Shown piece after piece: positions 1-7,062 of a stretch of 64,000 bases of DNA. The stretch covers positions 1-64,000 of the forward strand of contig JAILLA010000002.1 in assembly GCA_024693325.1 (NCBI GenBank). Reading direction: 5' to 3'. Every line of letters starts with the position of its first letter. The first letter of the stretch is position 1. A program made the position numbers and the translations under genes. The notes under the pieces are model-generated. The model saw only the letters and a program-made list of their open reading frames with translations, had not been told where the DNA came from and did no database searches. This DNA comes from Solobacterium sp. Lineage in GTDB: Bacteria > Bacillota_I > Bacilli_A > Erysipelotrichales > Erysipelotrichaceae.

Positions 1-78
1 TATGCACTTATGAGGCAGAAGGAGCAAATCCGGAGCTTGTTCTCTACAAAAAACGCTGATTTCCGCGGATACGCATGA
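1..78 (+). CDS. C-terminal tail of an unidentified gene (partial)
   Basis: Frame 1 is open from the left edge to a TGA at 76-78 and encodes 25 residues, mostly polar and basic, ending in FRGYA. The tail is too short to identify. It is followed by two near-identical 19-20 base direct repeats and then a terminator, an arrangement that would fit the end of an insertion sequence of the IS21 kind, but no transposase motif is visible. It could equally be the end of an ordinary gene. Confidence 0.3.
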   Translation, partial: YALMRQKEQIRSLFSTKNADFRGYA

Positions 79-86
79 TCCACCGG

Positions 87-135
87 TGTACTTTTAGGCG
101 CTCTTTCTATGGTTATGTACCTTTTACGCGCTCTT
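87..135. repeat. Imperfect direct repeat, two copies
   Basis: The copies at 87-105 and 116-135 share TGTAC, then TTTTA, then GCGCTCTT, differing by one inserted C and one G/C change. They are 29 bases apart, just after a truncated reading frame. Short tandem terminal repeats of this kind occur at the ends of some transposons, so this may be an element boundary; that is an inference. Confidence 0.45.
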
Positions 136-141
136 ACACAT

Positions 142-185
142 AAAAGAACGGTAATTTTGATAGAATTGCCGTTCTTTTCTTTTTG
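142..185 (+). terminator. Rho-independent terminator
   Basis: The arm AAAAGAACGGTAATT (142-156) pairs with AATTGCCGTTCTTTT (164-178) with one T-G mismatch, around a 7-base loop, and runs into a T-rich tail (TCTTTTT). It separates the left-edge tail from the XRE gene. The A-rich 5' arm means it could also work on the minus strand. Confidence 0.75.
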
Positions 186-379
186 TGCTATGATGATGAC
201 AGAGCAACCGAGGCCGAGGGTCTGTCTGCACTGTTGGATGACGATTGGTAACAGGTAGATAACTCGGGATTTTTGAGAGGACAGGTGTGTCTGGCTGGTT
301 ATTTTTAAGACTACTCAGGGTATGACATGTTCGTAACTGATAATAATTGCTAAGATCCCATCGAAAGGAGGTACAGAAA

Positions 380-961
380 ATGGATCAGATGAAAATAGGT
401 GCTTATCTGAAAAAACTCAGGAAAGAGAAGAATCTGACTCAGGAACAGATCGCCGAGAAATTCGGTGTATCACAAAGATCTGTATCGCGATGGGAGAACG
501 GGTATACCATGCCGGATATCAGTGTGCTGATTGAGCTGGCTGACTATTATGATGTTGACCTTCGCGAAATACTGAATGGCGAAAGGAAGGCAGAAAACAT
601 GAATGAAGATTTAAAACAAACGTTGGATATGGTGGCAGACTATACGAACGAAGAAAAGAAAAAACTTGTCAACTCCCTGTATTCTATAATCTGGACATGT
701 ATTGTGGCATTCGGAATCCTGATGCTGATCAATGTGTTCCATTTGACCAGAGAAAGCATTAACTGGGATACAACAGCAATTTTCTGTTCTGCAATTGGGC
801 TCATATATGCTGTTTCCTGCTTTGTCAGAGTGCTTCAGCTGACCGGAAAGATAGATAAGAAGTCCCATAGTAAAGTAATTATTGCATCACTGATTTTGTC
901 TGGAGGACTGTTTGTACTGACGATTGTTGCAGTTCTGTATGGGTGCGGGATTATCGGCTGA
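380..961 (+). CDS. XRE-family regulator with membrane-anchored C-terminus
   Basis: This 193-residue protein has an N-terminal lambda-repressor-type helix-turn-helix (about residues 5-60: LTQEQIAEKFGVSQRSVSRWENG) and a C-terminal half with about three hydrophobic helices (roughly residues 100-125, 130-155 and 165-190). The start at 380 is preceded by AAAGGAGGT at ideal spacing; an in-frame ATG further upstream has no such site. Membrane-tailed XRE proteins are common in Clostridia and Erysipelotrichia and are thought to bind DNA from the membrane. No target is evident; the next gene (nitroreductase) is the nearest candidate. DNA binding is well supported, the signal is unknown. Confidence 0.85.
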   Translation: MDQMKIGAYLKKLRKEKNLTQEQIAEKFGVSQRSVSRWENGYTMPDISVLIELADYYDVDLREILNGERKAENMNEDLKQTLDMVADYTNEEKKKLVNSLYSIIWTCIVAFGILMLINVFHLTRESINWDTTAIFCSAIGLIYAVSCFVRVLQLTGKIDKKSHSKVIIASLILSGGLFVLTIVAVLYGCGIIG

Positions 962-1006
962 ATCGGAATACGATAGCACAAATATAACCTGGAAGACCGC
1001 CGGGAG

Positions 1007-1045
1007 AAAGGAGAATCCAGTCATTATCGGTGACTGGATGATATG
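1007..1045 (+). promoter_or_regulatory. Shine-Dalgarno separated from the start codon by a hairpin
   Basis: A strong AAAGGAG (1007-1013) lies 29 bases before the ATG at 1043, too far to act directly. Between them CCAGTCA (1017-1023) and TGACTGG (1031-1037) form a perfect 7-bp stem with a 7-base loop. Folding this stem leaves an effective spacing of 8 bases. The structure may be required for, or may regulate, translation of the nitroreductase. Confidence 0.5.
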
Positions 1046-1837
1046 TGTACCATGATTATCATTGATAAAGAAAAATGTACAGGCTGCGGTGCCTGTGTCA
1101 GGGACTGTCTGAATAAAACCCTTGCAATAAGGGAAGGGAAAGCGGAATATATCCGCGACTGTTTCAAATGCATGCACTGCATCGCAGTATGTCCTGAGGA
1201 TGCGGTTTCCGTAAATGATCCTGATAACTCCATGGAAGAGATTTTTCCCATTGACGAATCCTGTCATGTTGATGCGGACAGGATGCTTCGCTTTATCAAA
1301 AGCCGTCGAACGATCAGACATTTCCAAAATCGTCCGGTAGAAAAGGAAAAGATCAATATGCTCCTCGATGCAGGCAGGTTTTCTCCAACCGGAAGCAATT
1401 CACAGAATGTTTCATACATTGTGATCCGGGAGCAAAGGGATGAGTTCAACGCACTTGCGATGAAGGAGTTCCGGAGCCTGAAAAGTCCGGACCGCTTTTC
1501 CCTTGTTTTTCCGCCGCCCTTTGACCTGAGCCGTATCGATTTTGAGGATGATGAATTTTTGTTTAAGGGAGCGGATACTATCATCCTTGCGGTATGTCCC
1601 TCAGATGTGAATGCGGCAATCGCTGCAGCAAACATGGAATTAACGGCGAACGGCATGGGGCTTGGCATGCTTTACGTGGGATTCTTCATACGTCTCGTTA
1701 ACGTAACCAAGCCCCTGAAGAAATATCTAGGCCTGTCTGAGGAAGATCATGTAGCGGTTGCTATGGGCTTCGGATATCCTGATGTGAAGTACTATCGTAC
1801 CGTACCCAGAAAACCCGCCAAAGTGACCTGGCTCTGA
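1043..1837 (+). CDS. Ferredoxin-nitroreductase fusion
   Basis: The 264-residue product starts with a two-cluster 4Fe-4S ferredoxin domain (CTGCGACVRDC, then CFKCMHCIAVCP; about residues 10-55). A nitroreductase-family FMN domain follows (RRTIRHFQNRPV from about residue 90, with the flavin-binding SPTGSNSQN segment). Such proteins pass electrons from ferredoxin clusters to FMN and reduce nitro or quinone-like compounds in anaerobes; the physiological substrate is not known. Length fits the family. The ATG at 1043 gives the full ferredoxin; its ribosome site is bridged by a hairpin. An alternative ATG at 1052 would lose only three residues. Confidence 0.88.
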   Translation: MCTMIIIDKEKCTGCGACVRDCLNKTLAIREGKAEYIRDCFKCMHCIAVCPEDAVSVNDPDNSMEEIFPIDESCHVDADRMLRFIKSRRTIRHFQNRPVEKEKINMLLDAGRFSPTGSNSQNVSYIVIREQRDEFNALAMKEFRSLKSPDRFSLVFPPPFDLSRIDFEDDEFLFKGADTIILAVCPSDVNAAIAAANMELTANGMGLGMLYVGFFIRLVNVTKPLKKYLGLSEEDHVAVAMGFGYPDVKYYRTVPRKPAKVTWL

Positions 1838-2128
1838 AATGTAAAGGAGCACCTTTATCAGCTGGGAAGAGTTTATTTCGGTGTATTCCATGATAAATAA
1901 GGTGACCGTAGGGCTGTTGTTTATATTTCCGTAGACACTGGTATTCACTGATCTGAGGTTAAATGCTGCAGTTGTTTGTGTGGCTGCTGCTGCAGCGGCG
2001 ATTTAAGAAAGGGATACAGTGAAAATGTAAACAGAACCGGTTCAGGATAGTCGAAGACTGATCAGATTTCTCGGTCTGTATAGGCATACTGATCACTGAG
2101 ATGCAGATGGTTACAGGAGAGTAAGGTT

Positions 2129-2572
2129 ATGAAAGAACAAGAAGCTGATGAGAAAGTCATACACGAACAGGACAAGATCATTGCTGCGTGCGGCAATGAC
2201 TGTTCTGCATGCCCGAGATATGTGAAGCATCCTTTTGAAAAAACAGATAACGAACTGCTTCATACCGCAGAACTATGGATGAAGATCGGATACCGTGATC
2301 ATGTTGTTTCCATCGAAGAAATTTCCTGCACCGGGTGCAAGCGTGAAAACTGGTGCAGATATCATGTAGTAAGCTGCTGTCAGGAACGTGAAGTGACGAA
2401 TTGCGGTCAGTGTTCTGACTATCCATGTGAAAAAATATGGGAGTGTTTTGCCGTTACGAAGTCTTTTGAACCGGCATGCAGAAATGCCTGTAGCGGGCAG
2501 GAGTACGAACAGTTAAAAAGAGCATTCTTCGAAAAAGAAAAGAATATGAACTCATCAGGCTCCAGCTTGTAA
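2129..2572 (+). CDS. DUF3795 cysteine-rich protein
   Basis: This 147-residue protein has many cysteines in pairs (ACGNDCSACPRY, CTGCKRENWC, CCQE, NCGQCSDYPC), the pattern of DUF3795, a small family suspected to bind zinc or an Fe-S cluster. It has no signal peptide or membrane segment, so it is probably cytosolic. It is preceded by GGAGAG before the ATG and stands alone between the nitroreductase and the SdpR pair. The function of the family is unknown. Confidence 0.75.
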   Translation: MKEQEADEKVIHEQDKIIAACGNDCSACPRYVKHPFEKTDNELLHTAELWMKIGYRDHVVSIEEISCTGCKRENWCRYHVVSCCQEREVTNCGQCSDYPCEKIWECFAVTKSFEPACRNACSGQEYEQLKRAFFEKEKNMNSSGSSL

Positions 2573-2712
2573 ACTTGTTCGGAATAAGGCAGTCTGCCGT
2601 AACCAATTTGGCTGTAATGCCGGTATTCATGGCAATATCCTGATGAACAGCGGGATTGTCCGACAACTAATAGCAATAAAAAGAGTTGCAAAAATCTGAT
2701 TTAGAAGGGGGT

Positions 2713-2732
2713 ATTTAGAAAAAAATCTAAAT
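2713..2732. promoter_or_regulatory. Upstream SdpR/ArsR-type operator
   Basis: Inverted repeat ATTTAGA-N6-TCTAAAT. It is the same 7-6-7 motif as the site at 2769-2788, with centres 56 bases apart, and lies just upstream of the -35 region of the sdpRI-like promoter. ArsR-family dimers bind such dyads, so autoregulation by the adjacent gene is likely. Confidence 0.7.
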
Positions 2733-2737
2733 ATCCC

Positions 2738-2766
2738 TTTACTGTAATGTGGTCAAATTGTATATT
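2738..2766 (+). promoter_or_regulatory. Promoter of the SdpR/SdpI unit
   Basis: TTTACT (2738-2743) and TATATT (2761-2766) are separated by exactly 17 bases and lie between the two ATTTAGA-N6-TCTAAAT operators. The second operator starts 3 bases after the -10 box, so a bound repressor would cover the transcription start. Confidence 0.6.
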
Positions 2767-2768
2767 CT

Positions 2769-2788
2769 ATTTAGATAAATATCTAAAT
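2769..2788. promoter_or_regulatory. Downstream SdpR/ArsR-type operator
   Basis: Inverted repeat ATTTAGA-N6-TCTAAAT that extends inwards to a 9-2-9 dyad. It overlaps the expected transcription start of the SdpR/SdpI unit, an arrangement typical of autorepression. Confidence 0.72.
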
Positions 2789-2812
2789 TGTTTTTTGGAA
2801 AGGAGAGGCAGA

Positions 2813-3094
2813 ATGGCATTTGCGGAAACGTTTAAAGCCTTGTCTGATCCGGTCAGACGACAGATTCTTGAATTGCTGAAAAAAGGGCCTCTTTCTGCCG
2901 GGGACATAGGATCTCACTTTGAAATGACAGGCGCAACGATTTCTTATCATCTAAAGATCCTGAAGCAGGCAGACCTGATTTTTGAGAGCAGGGAAAAGAA
3001 CTTCATTTACTACCAGTTAAACACAACTGTATTGGAAGAGATCATGCTGTGGATCTCGGAACTGAAAGGGGGCAATTCCGATGCTGAAAGCTAA
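2813..3094 (+). CDS. sdpR: SdpR-like ArsR-family autorepressor
   Basis: This 93-residue winged-helix protein of the ArsR family (FKALSDPVRRQILELLKKGPLSAGDIG, then ATISYHLKILKQADLI) lacks the metal-binding ELCV motif of true ArsR sensors, as in SdpR-type autorepressors. The start at 2813 follows AAGGAG; an in-frame ATG at 2747 lies upstream of the second operator and is unlikely. The coding region overlaps the SdpI-like gene by 14 bases, so the two are translationally coupled. In Bacillus subtilis SdpR represses sdpRI until SdpI binds the SDP toxin and sequesters SdpR at the membrane. Two matching operators upstream support autoregulation. Confidence 0.85.
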   Translation: MAFAETFKALSDPVRRQILELLKKGPLSAGDIGSHFEMTGATISYHLKILKQADLIFESREKNFIYYQLNTTVLEEIMLWISELKGGNSDAES

Positions 3095-3722
3095 CAGAAA
3101 GACTATGATCATAACAAGTATCCTGACGATCCTTCCCGTGCTGATCGGTATCATCTATTGGGATCGTCTGCCGGATGTGATGGCTACACATTTCGGATTC
3201 AATAATGAAGCTAACGGGTTCAGCAGCAAGCCTTTTGCTGTATTCGGAATACCTTTAATTCTTCTGGCTGTACTTTGGCTTGGAGCAATTGTCACAGCAT
3301 ATGATCCAAAAAGGCAGAACATCAGTCCGAAGATGTTCTCGCTTGTACTGTGGATCGCTCCGGTCATCTCTTTGATCGCTGCAGCAACGATGTATCCCGT
3401 CAATTTGGGCTATGAAGTGGATATCACTTTTTTCAGTGAATTATTGTTAGGCTTGATGTTCATCATAATCGGAAACTATCTGCCAAAAGCAAGGCAGAAC
3501 TACACGATCGGGATAAAGATTCCCTGGACGCTTGCAAATGAGGAAAACTGGAATCGGACACATCGCCTTGCCGGATATCTGTGGATGATATGCGGTATTC
3601 TGATGGTCTTAATATGTCTGACACAACTGGTTCCGTCTGAATGGCTGATCGGTATCATTCTGTTCATGACACTTGTGCCTTGCGTATATTCCTTCTGGCT
3701 GCACACGAAGAAAGGTCTGTGA
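3081..3722 (+). CDS. SdpI-family immunity/signal membrane protein
   Basis: This 213-residue protein has an N-terminal DUF1648 segment (PVLIGIIYWDRLPDVMATHFGFNNEANGF) followed by an SdpI domain with several membrane helices (NYLPKARQNYTIGIKIPWTLANEENWNRTHRLAGYLW is the family hallmark region). About six hydrophobic segments are visible. In the model system SdpI confers immunity to the SDP peptide toxin and controls SdpR. No SDP toxin gene is present here, so it may protect against toxins of other cells or control the next gene. It overlaps SdpR by 14 bases. Confidence 0.85.
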   Translation: MLKANRKTMIITSILTILPVLIGIIYWDRLPDVMATHFGFNNEANGFSSKPFAVFGIPLILLAVLWLGAIVTAYDPKRQNISPKMFSLVLWIAPVISLIAAATMYPVNLGYEVDITFFSELLLGLMFIIIGNYLPKARQNYTIGIKIPWTLANEENWNRTHRLAGYLWMICGILMVLICLTQLVPSEWLIGIILFMTLVPCVYSFWLHTKKGL

Positions 3723-3779
3723 CCTGCGTGCTCCAATGTTCAAGAAAATCATTGTGAACGGGGCAGGATGGAGATTTAT

Positions 3780-4538
3780 ATGAAAAGTTTTATAAAAGAT
3801 AATTGGAAGTTTCTGCTTTTTGTTTTATGCAGCGGATTGATCGGAGGATACTGTACAGCATTATACATTCTTGAAATGTATTCGCAGGAGATGCTGCAGC
3901 AATTACAGGGACAGGGTATGACCATTGAAATGCTGGCACTCAGCGGAGCGATCCAATACGGCATCTTATATGGTGTTCTACTTGGCGCGATCGGCCTGCA
4001 TATTTCAAAGAAAGTCGGTTTATGGAAAGAATTCCGACTTGATAAAAATTCAATCATGCCAACAGCAATTATCACGGTCATAAGCGCATTATGTTTGTTT
4101 CCGATTGACAAACTGTTATTTGGATCGTTCAGCAGTTGGGTAAATGATGTGTATAATGTATCTCCGGGACTGCCGAAAATCATCGCCGGTCTGCTTGTGG
4201 GGGGAGTTATTGAAGAAGTCATGATGAGACTGTTCTTTATGTCTCTGATGGTACTCATTATTTCAAAAATATTCTGTAAAAATAAAAAAGATATACCGGT
4301 GAAGATACTCGCTGCAGCAAATATTATATCCGCATTGTTGTTTGCGGCAGGGCATCTTCCCGGCACAATGGCCATGACGACACTGACTCCGTTATTGTTG
4401 TTCAGATGCTTTTTGTTCAACGGCGGACTTGGCCTGTGCTTTGGCTGGCTGTATCGAAAATACGGTATTGGCTATGCAATGATTGCTCATGGATTTGCTC
4501 ATTTGATTTCGGATTTGCTGATGGTCATATTCATATAA
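3780..4538 (+). CDS. CPBP-family intramembrane metalloprotease
   Basis: This is a 252-residue polytopic membrane protein with the CPBP (CAAX protease and bacteriocin-processing) motifs: EEVMMRLFF (EExxxR), a GHLPG histidine motif and a final HGFAHLISDL segment. These residues form the metal site of the family. I chose the ATG at 3780 because GGATGGAG sits 6 bases upstream; the ATG at 3768 has no well-spaced site. CPBP proteins are often next to bacteriocin or Sdp loci, where they give self-immunity or process peptides. That fits the neighbouring SdpRI pair, but the substrate is unknown. Confidence 0.82.
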   Translation: MKSFIKDNWKFLLFVLCSGLIGGYCTALYILEMYSQEMLQQLQGQGMTIEMLALSGAIQYGILYGVLLGAIGLHISKKVGLWKEFRLDKNSIMPTAIITVISALCLFPIDKLLFGSFSSWVNDVYNVSPGLPKIIAGLLVGGVIEEVMMRLFFMSLMVLIISKIFCKNKKDIPVKILAAANIISALLFAAGHLPGTMAMTTLTPLLLFRCFLFNGGLGLCFGWLYRKYGIGYAMIAHGFAHLISDLLMVIFI

Positions 4539-4724
4539 ATACAACTTACAGCCTGCCGATATGTTCATGACCGCTTTTTTCGAACAGGCAGCAGCGGATC
4601 ATTCAGCTCCTGTTCATCACATCGAAACAATCTGTTTACAGACAAATAAAAGGTAAAAAGGACTGCAGAAATCCTGAAAAACAGAATCAGTCTTTGTGCT
4701 CTTTATTTTATGATTACCGAGGAA

Positions 4725-4730
4725 TATAAT
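4725..4730 (+). promoter_or_regulatory. -10 box of a leader promoter
   Basis: A perfect TATAAT. The region 17 bases upstream (TTTATT) is a poor -35 box. The operator dyad begins 8 bases downstream, so it would overlap the transcription start. Confidence 0.5.
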
Positions 4731-4738
4731 AAATGAAG

Positions 4739-4754
4739 GTTAGTGATAGCTAAC
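4739..4754. promoter_or_regulatory. Operator GTTAG-N6-CTAAC, site 1
   Basis: Perfect 5-6-5 inverted repeat (spacer TGATAG) directly after a TATAAT box. The same dyad recurs at 5028 and 18550 and, with one mismatch, at 23475, in each case before a group of genes in the 5-31 kb cluster. The half-sites match those of DtxR/IdeR-type metal-repressor boxes, although the spacing differs. Confidence 0.7.
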
Positions 4755-5027
4755 ATTAACCGAGCTGACGATGTTTTACAATATTTCACGCAGAAAAAGG
4801 ACAGATCAAAAAACATCTGTCAGTTCAGCAGGCAGCCGGTCAATAAGCCGTCTCTGTATGCTTTAGATTTTGTGTATTTGGATTGAAGAAAATGACATGG
4901 CTTTGAACACTTTGAATATGTCTGTGCTGTTCCTGAGAATGAAATAATACCGGAACGGATCACAGCCAGGTGATCTTCTTATGTCTGTTATTTCAAAAAA
5001 CAGCAGATGTTATTTTTTTGACAATAG

Positions 5028-5043
5028 GTTAGTTTTCTCTAAC
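5028..5043. promoter_or_regulatory. Operator GTTAG-N6-CTAAC, site 2
   Basis: Perfect inverted repeat with spacer TTTTCT, 4 bases after a TTGACA (5018-5023) and immediately before the AAAGGAG of the first hydrolase gene. A protein bound here could block transcription or read-through from the leader. The TTGACA is too close to the start codon to be the -35 box of a promoter with a normal 5' leader. Confidence 0.7.
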
Positions 5044-5055
5044 AAAGGAGACTTT

Positions 5056-5817
5056 ATGTACATCAATGAATACGGAAATAAAAATGAACCTGTAATTGTG
5101 CTCCTTGCTCCAATGATGGTATCCGGTGAGGAACTTTATCAATTGATGCATCCGTATTTTAAAGGAAAATATCATTTCATTGCCCCGGATCAGGGCGGTC
5201 ACGGGAAAGCCGGAGCTTATGTCAGTGCGGATGAAGAATATAAAACACTGAAGAGCTTTCTGCTGAAGGAAGGGTATACACAGATCGAACTGGTGTATGG
5301 AGCGTCTCTGGGTGTGGCAATTGGCTGGAGACTCTTTATGGATCCGGATCTTACGATTCATCATGTATGGTTTGACGGTGTGGCACTCAGCAGAAATGCA
5401 GGTTTTGCGGAGTGGTTTATGAAACGCATGTTCAGAAGCCGTAAGAAAAAGCTGGCAAAAACAAAGACAGAAGCATCAGATTCACTGGTAAAGATGTATG
5501 GTTATGACTTTGCAAAGATGATGACAGGTAATTTTGAACGGATCACAATAAGCGATATCGATGCGATCTGCAGTGCCTGCTGTCACTACGATCTGCGGAA
5601 GCTGACCGCAGAAGAACAGGCAAAGCTCCATCTTGATTTCGGTGATAAGGACTTTGACCTGAAGTATTCAAAGAAGACGATTCCGGTTTACATGCCGGAT
5701 GCGGAAGTTGTGATCCGTCCGGGATACCAGCATTGCGGTTATATGGCCGCCCATCCAAAAGAATACGCTGAAGAAATTGAGAACTTCATCAGGAGGAAAC
5801 CGGATGTTCTGGGATAA
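5056..5817 (+). CDS. Alpha/beta-hydrolase paralogue A
   Basis: This 253-residue protein has the alpha/beta-hydrolase fold with nucleophile elbow G-A-S-L-G (Ser84) and a late histidine (His226 in YQHCGY), a Ser-His-Asp type arrangement. It is cytosolic, without a signal peptide. The start is the ATG at 5056 after AAAGGAG (5044-5050); an upstream in-frame ATG at 4981 would translate through the operator and is unlikely. Its N-terminus (MYINEYGNKN) resembles three other hydrolases in this cluster (8197, 11168, 17675), so they arose by duplication. It overlaps the following methyltransferase by 14 bases. The substrate is unknown; esters or thioesters are plausible. Confidence 0.8.
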   Translation: MYINEYGNKNEPVIVLLAPMMVSGEELYQLMHPYFKGKYHFIAPDQGGHGKAGAYVSADEEYKTLKSFLLKEGYTQIELVYGASLGVAIGWRLFMDPDLTIHHVWFDGVALSRNAGFAEWFMKRMFRSRKKKLAKTKTEASDSLVKMYGYDFAKMMTGNFERITISDIDAICSACCHYDLRKLTAEEQAKLHLDFGDKDFDLKYSKKTIPVYMPDAEVVIRPGYQHCGYMAAHPKEYAEEIENFIRRKPDVLG

Positions 5818-6424
5818 AGCGGCAGGTGTATATGACATTTTTGTTAATGTCATAAACAGAAAAACACATCATAAACTGAAGATCATTGTTTCGGATCTGA
5901 TCGGCACTGATGATACAGTGCTGGAATGCGCCTGCGGAACAGGGATGCTGAGCGGTGTTATAGCACCGAAATGCCGGCAGCTTACAGCAACGGATTTTTC
6001 TCCAGAAATGCTGAAGAAGGCCGAAAAAAACTGTGCTTCTTTCGGCAATATAACGTTCGCGCAGGCAGATATCACTAAACTTTCCTATTCGGATAACAGC
6101 TTTGATAAGGTCATTGCCGGTAATGTCATCCATTTGCTGGACAATCCATTGACAGCCTTGAGTGAACTGAACCGGGTATGCAGGGATGACGGAATGCTGG
6201 TCATCCCGACCTACATGAATAAAAATTCCAAGGGGAAAACAAGCGGGTTTGCGGCAGCTGCAGGAAAAGCCGGAGCTGATTTCAAACGGCAGTTTACTGC
6301 AGACAGCTACAAACAGTTCTTCCTGGATGCAGGGTATCATGATGTGCAGATCATACTTGCTGACGGACATATTCCCTGTGCCGTGGCAGTAATGAGAAAG
6401 GCGGTGAAAAATGAATCAGTATAA
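5804..6424 (+). CDS. Class I SAM-dependent methyltransferase
   Basis: This 206-residue protein has a Rossmann methyltransferase core: motif I VLECACGTGMLSG, the acidic post-I segment ATDFSPEMLKKAEKN, a QADITKLSYSDNSFDKV motif and HLLDNPLTALSELNRVCRDDG. This is the Methyltransf_11 pattern, typical of small-molecule methylation. The first motif residue is Glu, with Cys-Ala in place of the usual Gly-x. The start at 5804 is preceded by AGGAGG inside the hydrolase gene (14-base overlap), and it overlaps the next gene by 14 bases, so the three are translationally coupled. The substrate is unknown. Confidence 0.83.
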   Translation: MFWDKAAGVYDIFVNVINRKTHHKLKIIVSDLIGTDDTVLECACGTGMLSGVIAPKCRQLTATDFSPEMLKKAEKNCASFGNITFAQADITKLSYSDNSFDKVIAGNVIHLLDNPLTALSELNRVCRDDGMLVIPTYMNKNSKGKTSGFAAAAGKAGADFKRQFTADSYKQFFLDAGYHDVQIILADGHIPCAVAVMRKAVKNESV

Positions 6425-7043
6425 ACCGGAAAAGCTTGTGGCAGTCAGCCGTTATCAGAACTATTTTCCGACTCTGCCGGAAGAGATGCAGAAAGACACT
6501 TATGCACGGATGAAAGAGCTTCTGGAGGAAGAGAAGGAGTACTGTGACAAGGGCAATTATAAACATATGGCGCAGATCCTGACATCCATAGCACTGTATG
6601 AAACCTTGCAGAAACATGGGATGGGCGAAGATGAAGCATACAGGATCGTCTCTGAAGAAATGTGGAAATTCCTGGATCCCTCCGGAATGCAGAAACTGGC
6701 AAATAGAAGCTTTTTTCTGCCGCTTATGAAGAAGATCGTGCCTTTCGGATTTCAGAAAGGCTCAGGAACCGGCTGGCGCTATACATGGCATAAGGATGAT
6801 CCGAAAAACATATTCCGCTTTGAATGCAATGAATGTATATACGAGAAGATATTAAAACCCCGTGGCCTGATCAGACTTGGATCAATGTGCTGCCACGCTG
6901 ACATCATCAATTATGGAAATCTCCCATATACAGACTTCATCAGGACCCAGACGCTTTGCCAGGGCGGCTGCGTATGTGATTTCTGTTTTGTCCGCCATGA
7001 CACAGATGCCGGCAGTGGCTGGGAACGCAGCAGGAGTATTTAG
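6411..7043 (+). CDS. ATC-hydrolase-like protein 1
   Basis: This 210-residue protein matches the L-2-amino-thiazoline-4-carboxylic acid hydrolase family (PF14196 type): a helical N-terminal half, then a Cys-rich C-terminal half with FECNECIYEKILKPRGL, SMCCHADI and FIRTQTLCQGGCVCDFCF. The characterised Pseudomonas enzyme opens the thiazoline ring of ATC on the way to cysteine; most relatives are uncharacterised. It is one of five paralogues in the cluster. It overlaps the methyltransferase by 14 bases. The family call rests on the conserved Cys/Asp/Arg pattern near the C-terminus; the real reaction may differ. Confidence 0.7.
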   Translation: MNQYKPEKLVAVSRYQNYFPTLPEEMQKDTYARMKELLEEEKEYCDKGNYKHMAQILTSIALYETLQKHGMGEDEAYRIVSEEMWKFLDPSGMQKLANRSFFLPLMKKIVPFGFQKGSGTGWRYTWHKDDPKNIFRFECNECIYEKILKPRGLIRLGSMCCHADIINYGNLPYTDFIRTQTLCQGGCVCDFCFVRHDTDAGSGWERSRSI

Positions 7044-7062
7044 AAAAGAAGGTATATAAGCG

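Larger units (their letters stand above)
4539..5055 (+). other. Long leader/intergenic region with possible structured RNA
   Basis: No convincing gene lies in this 517-base stretch. It holds a -10 hexamer TATAAT (4725-4730), a GTTAG-N6-CTAAC operator (4739-4754), then an extended stem in which CTGACGATGTTTT (4765-4777) pairs with AAAACATC plus GTCAG (4810-4823, one bulged T) around a 32-base loop. A weak stem near 4984-5008 followed by a T-run (5013-5019) could be an attenuator or terminator just before the second operator at 5028. A leader RNA or small RNA of about 290 bases is possible. Confidence 0.4.

Noticed and set aside
3776-4420. 214-codon minus-strand open frame
   Set aside because: Antisense to the CPBP protease gene, with no ribosome site or family resemblance.
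5018-5045. TTGACA-N16-TAACAA as a promoter for hydrolase A
   Set aside because: The -10 is poor and transcription would start at or after the ribosome site; better read as operator context.
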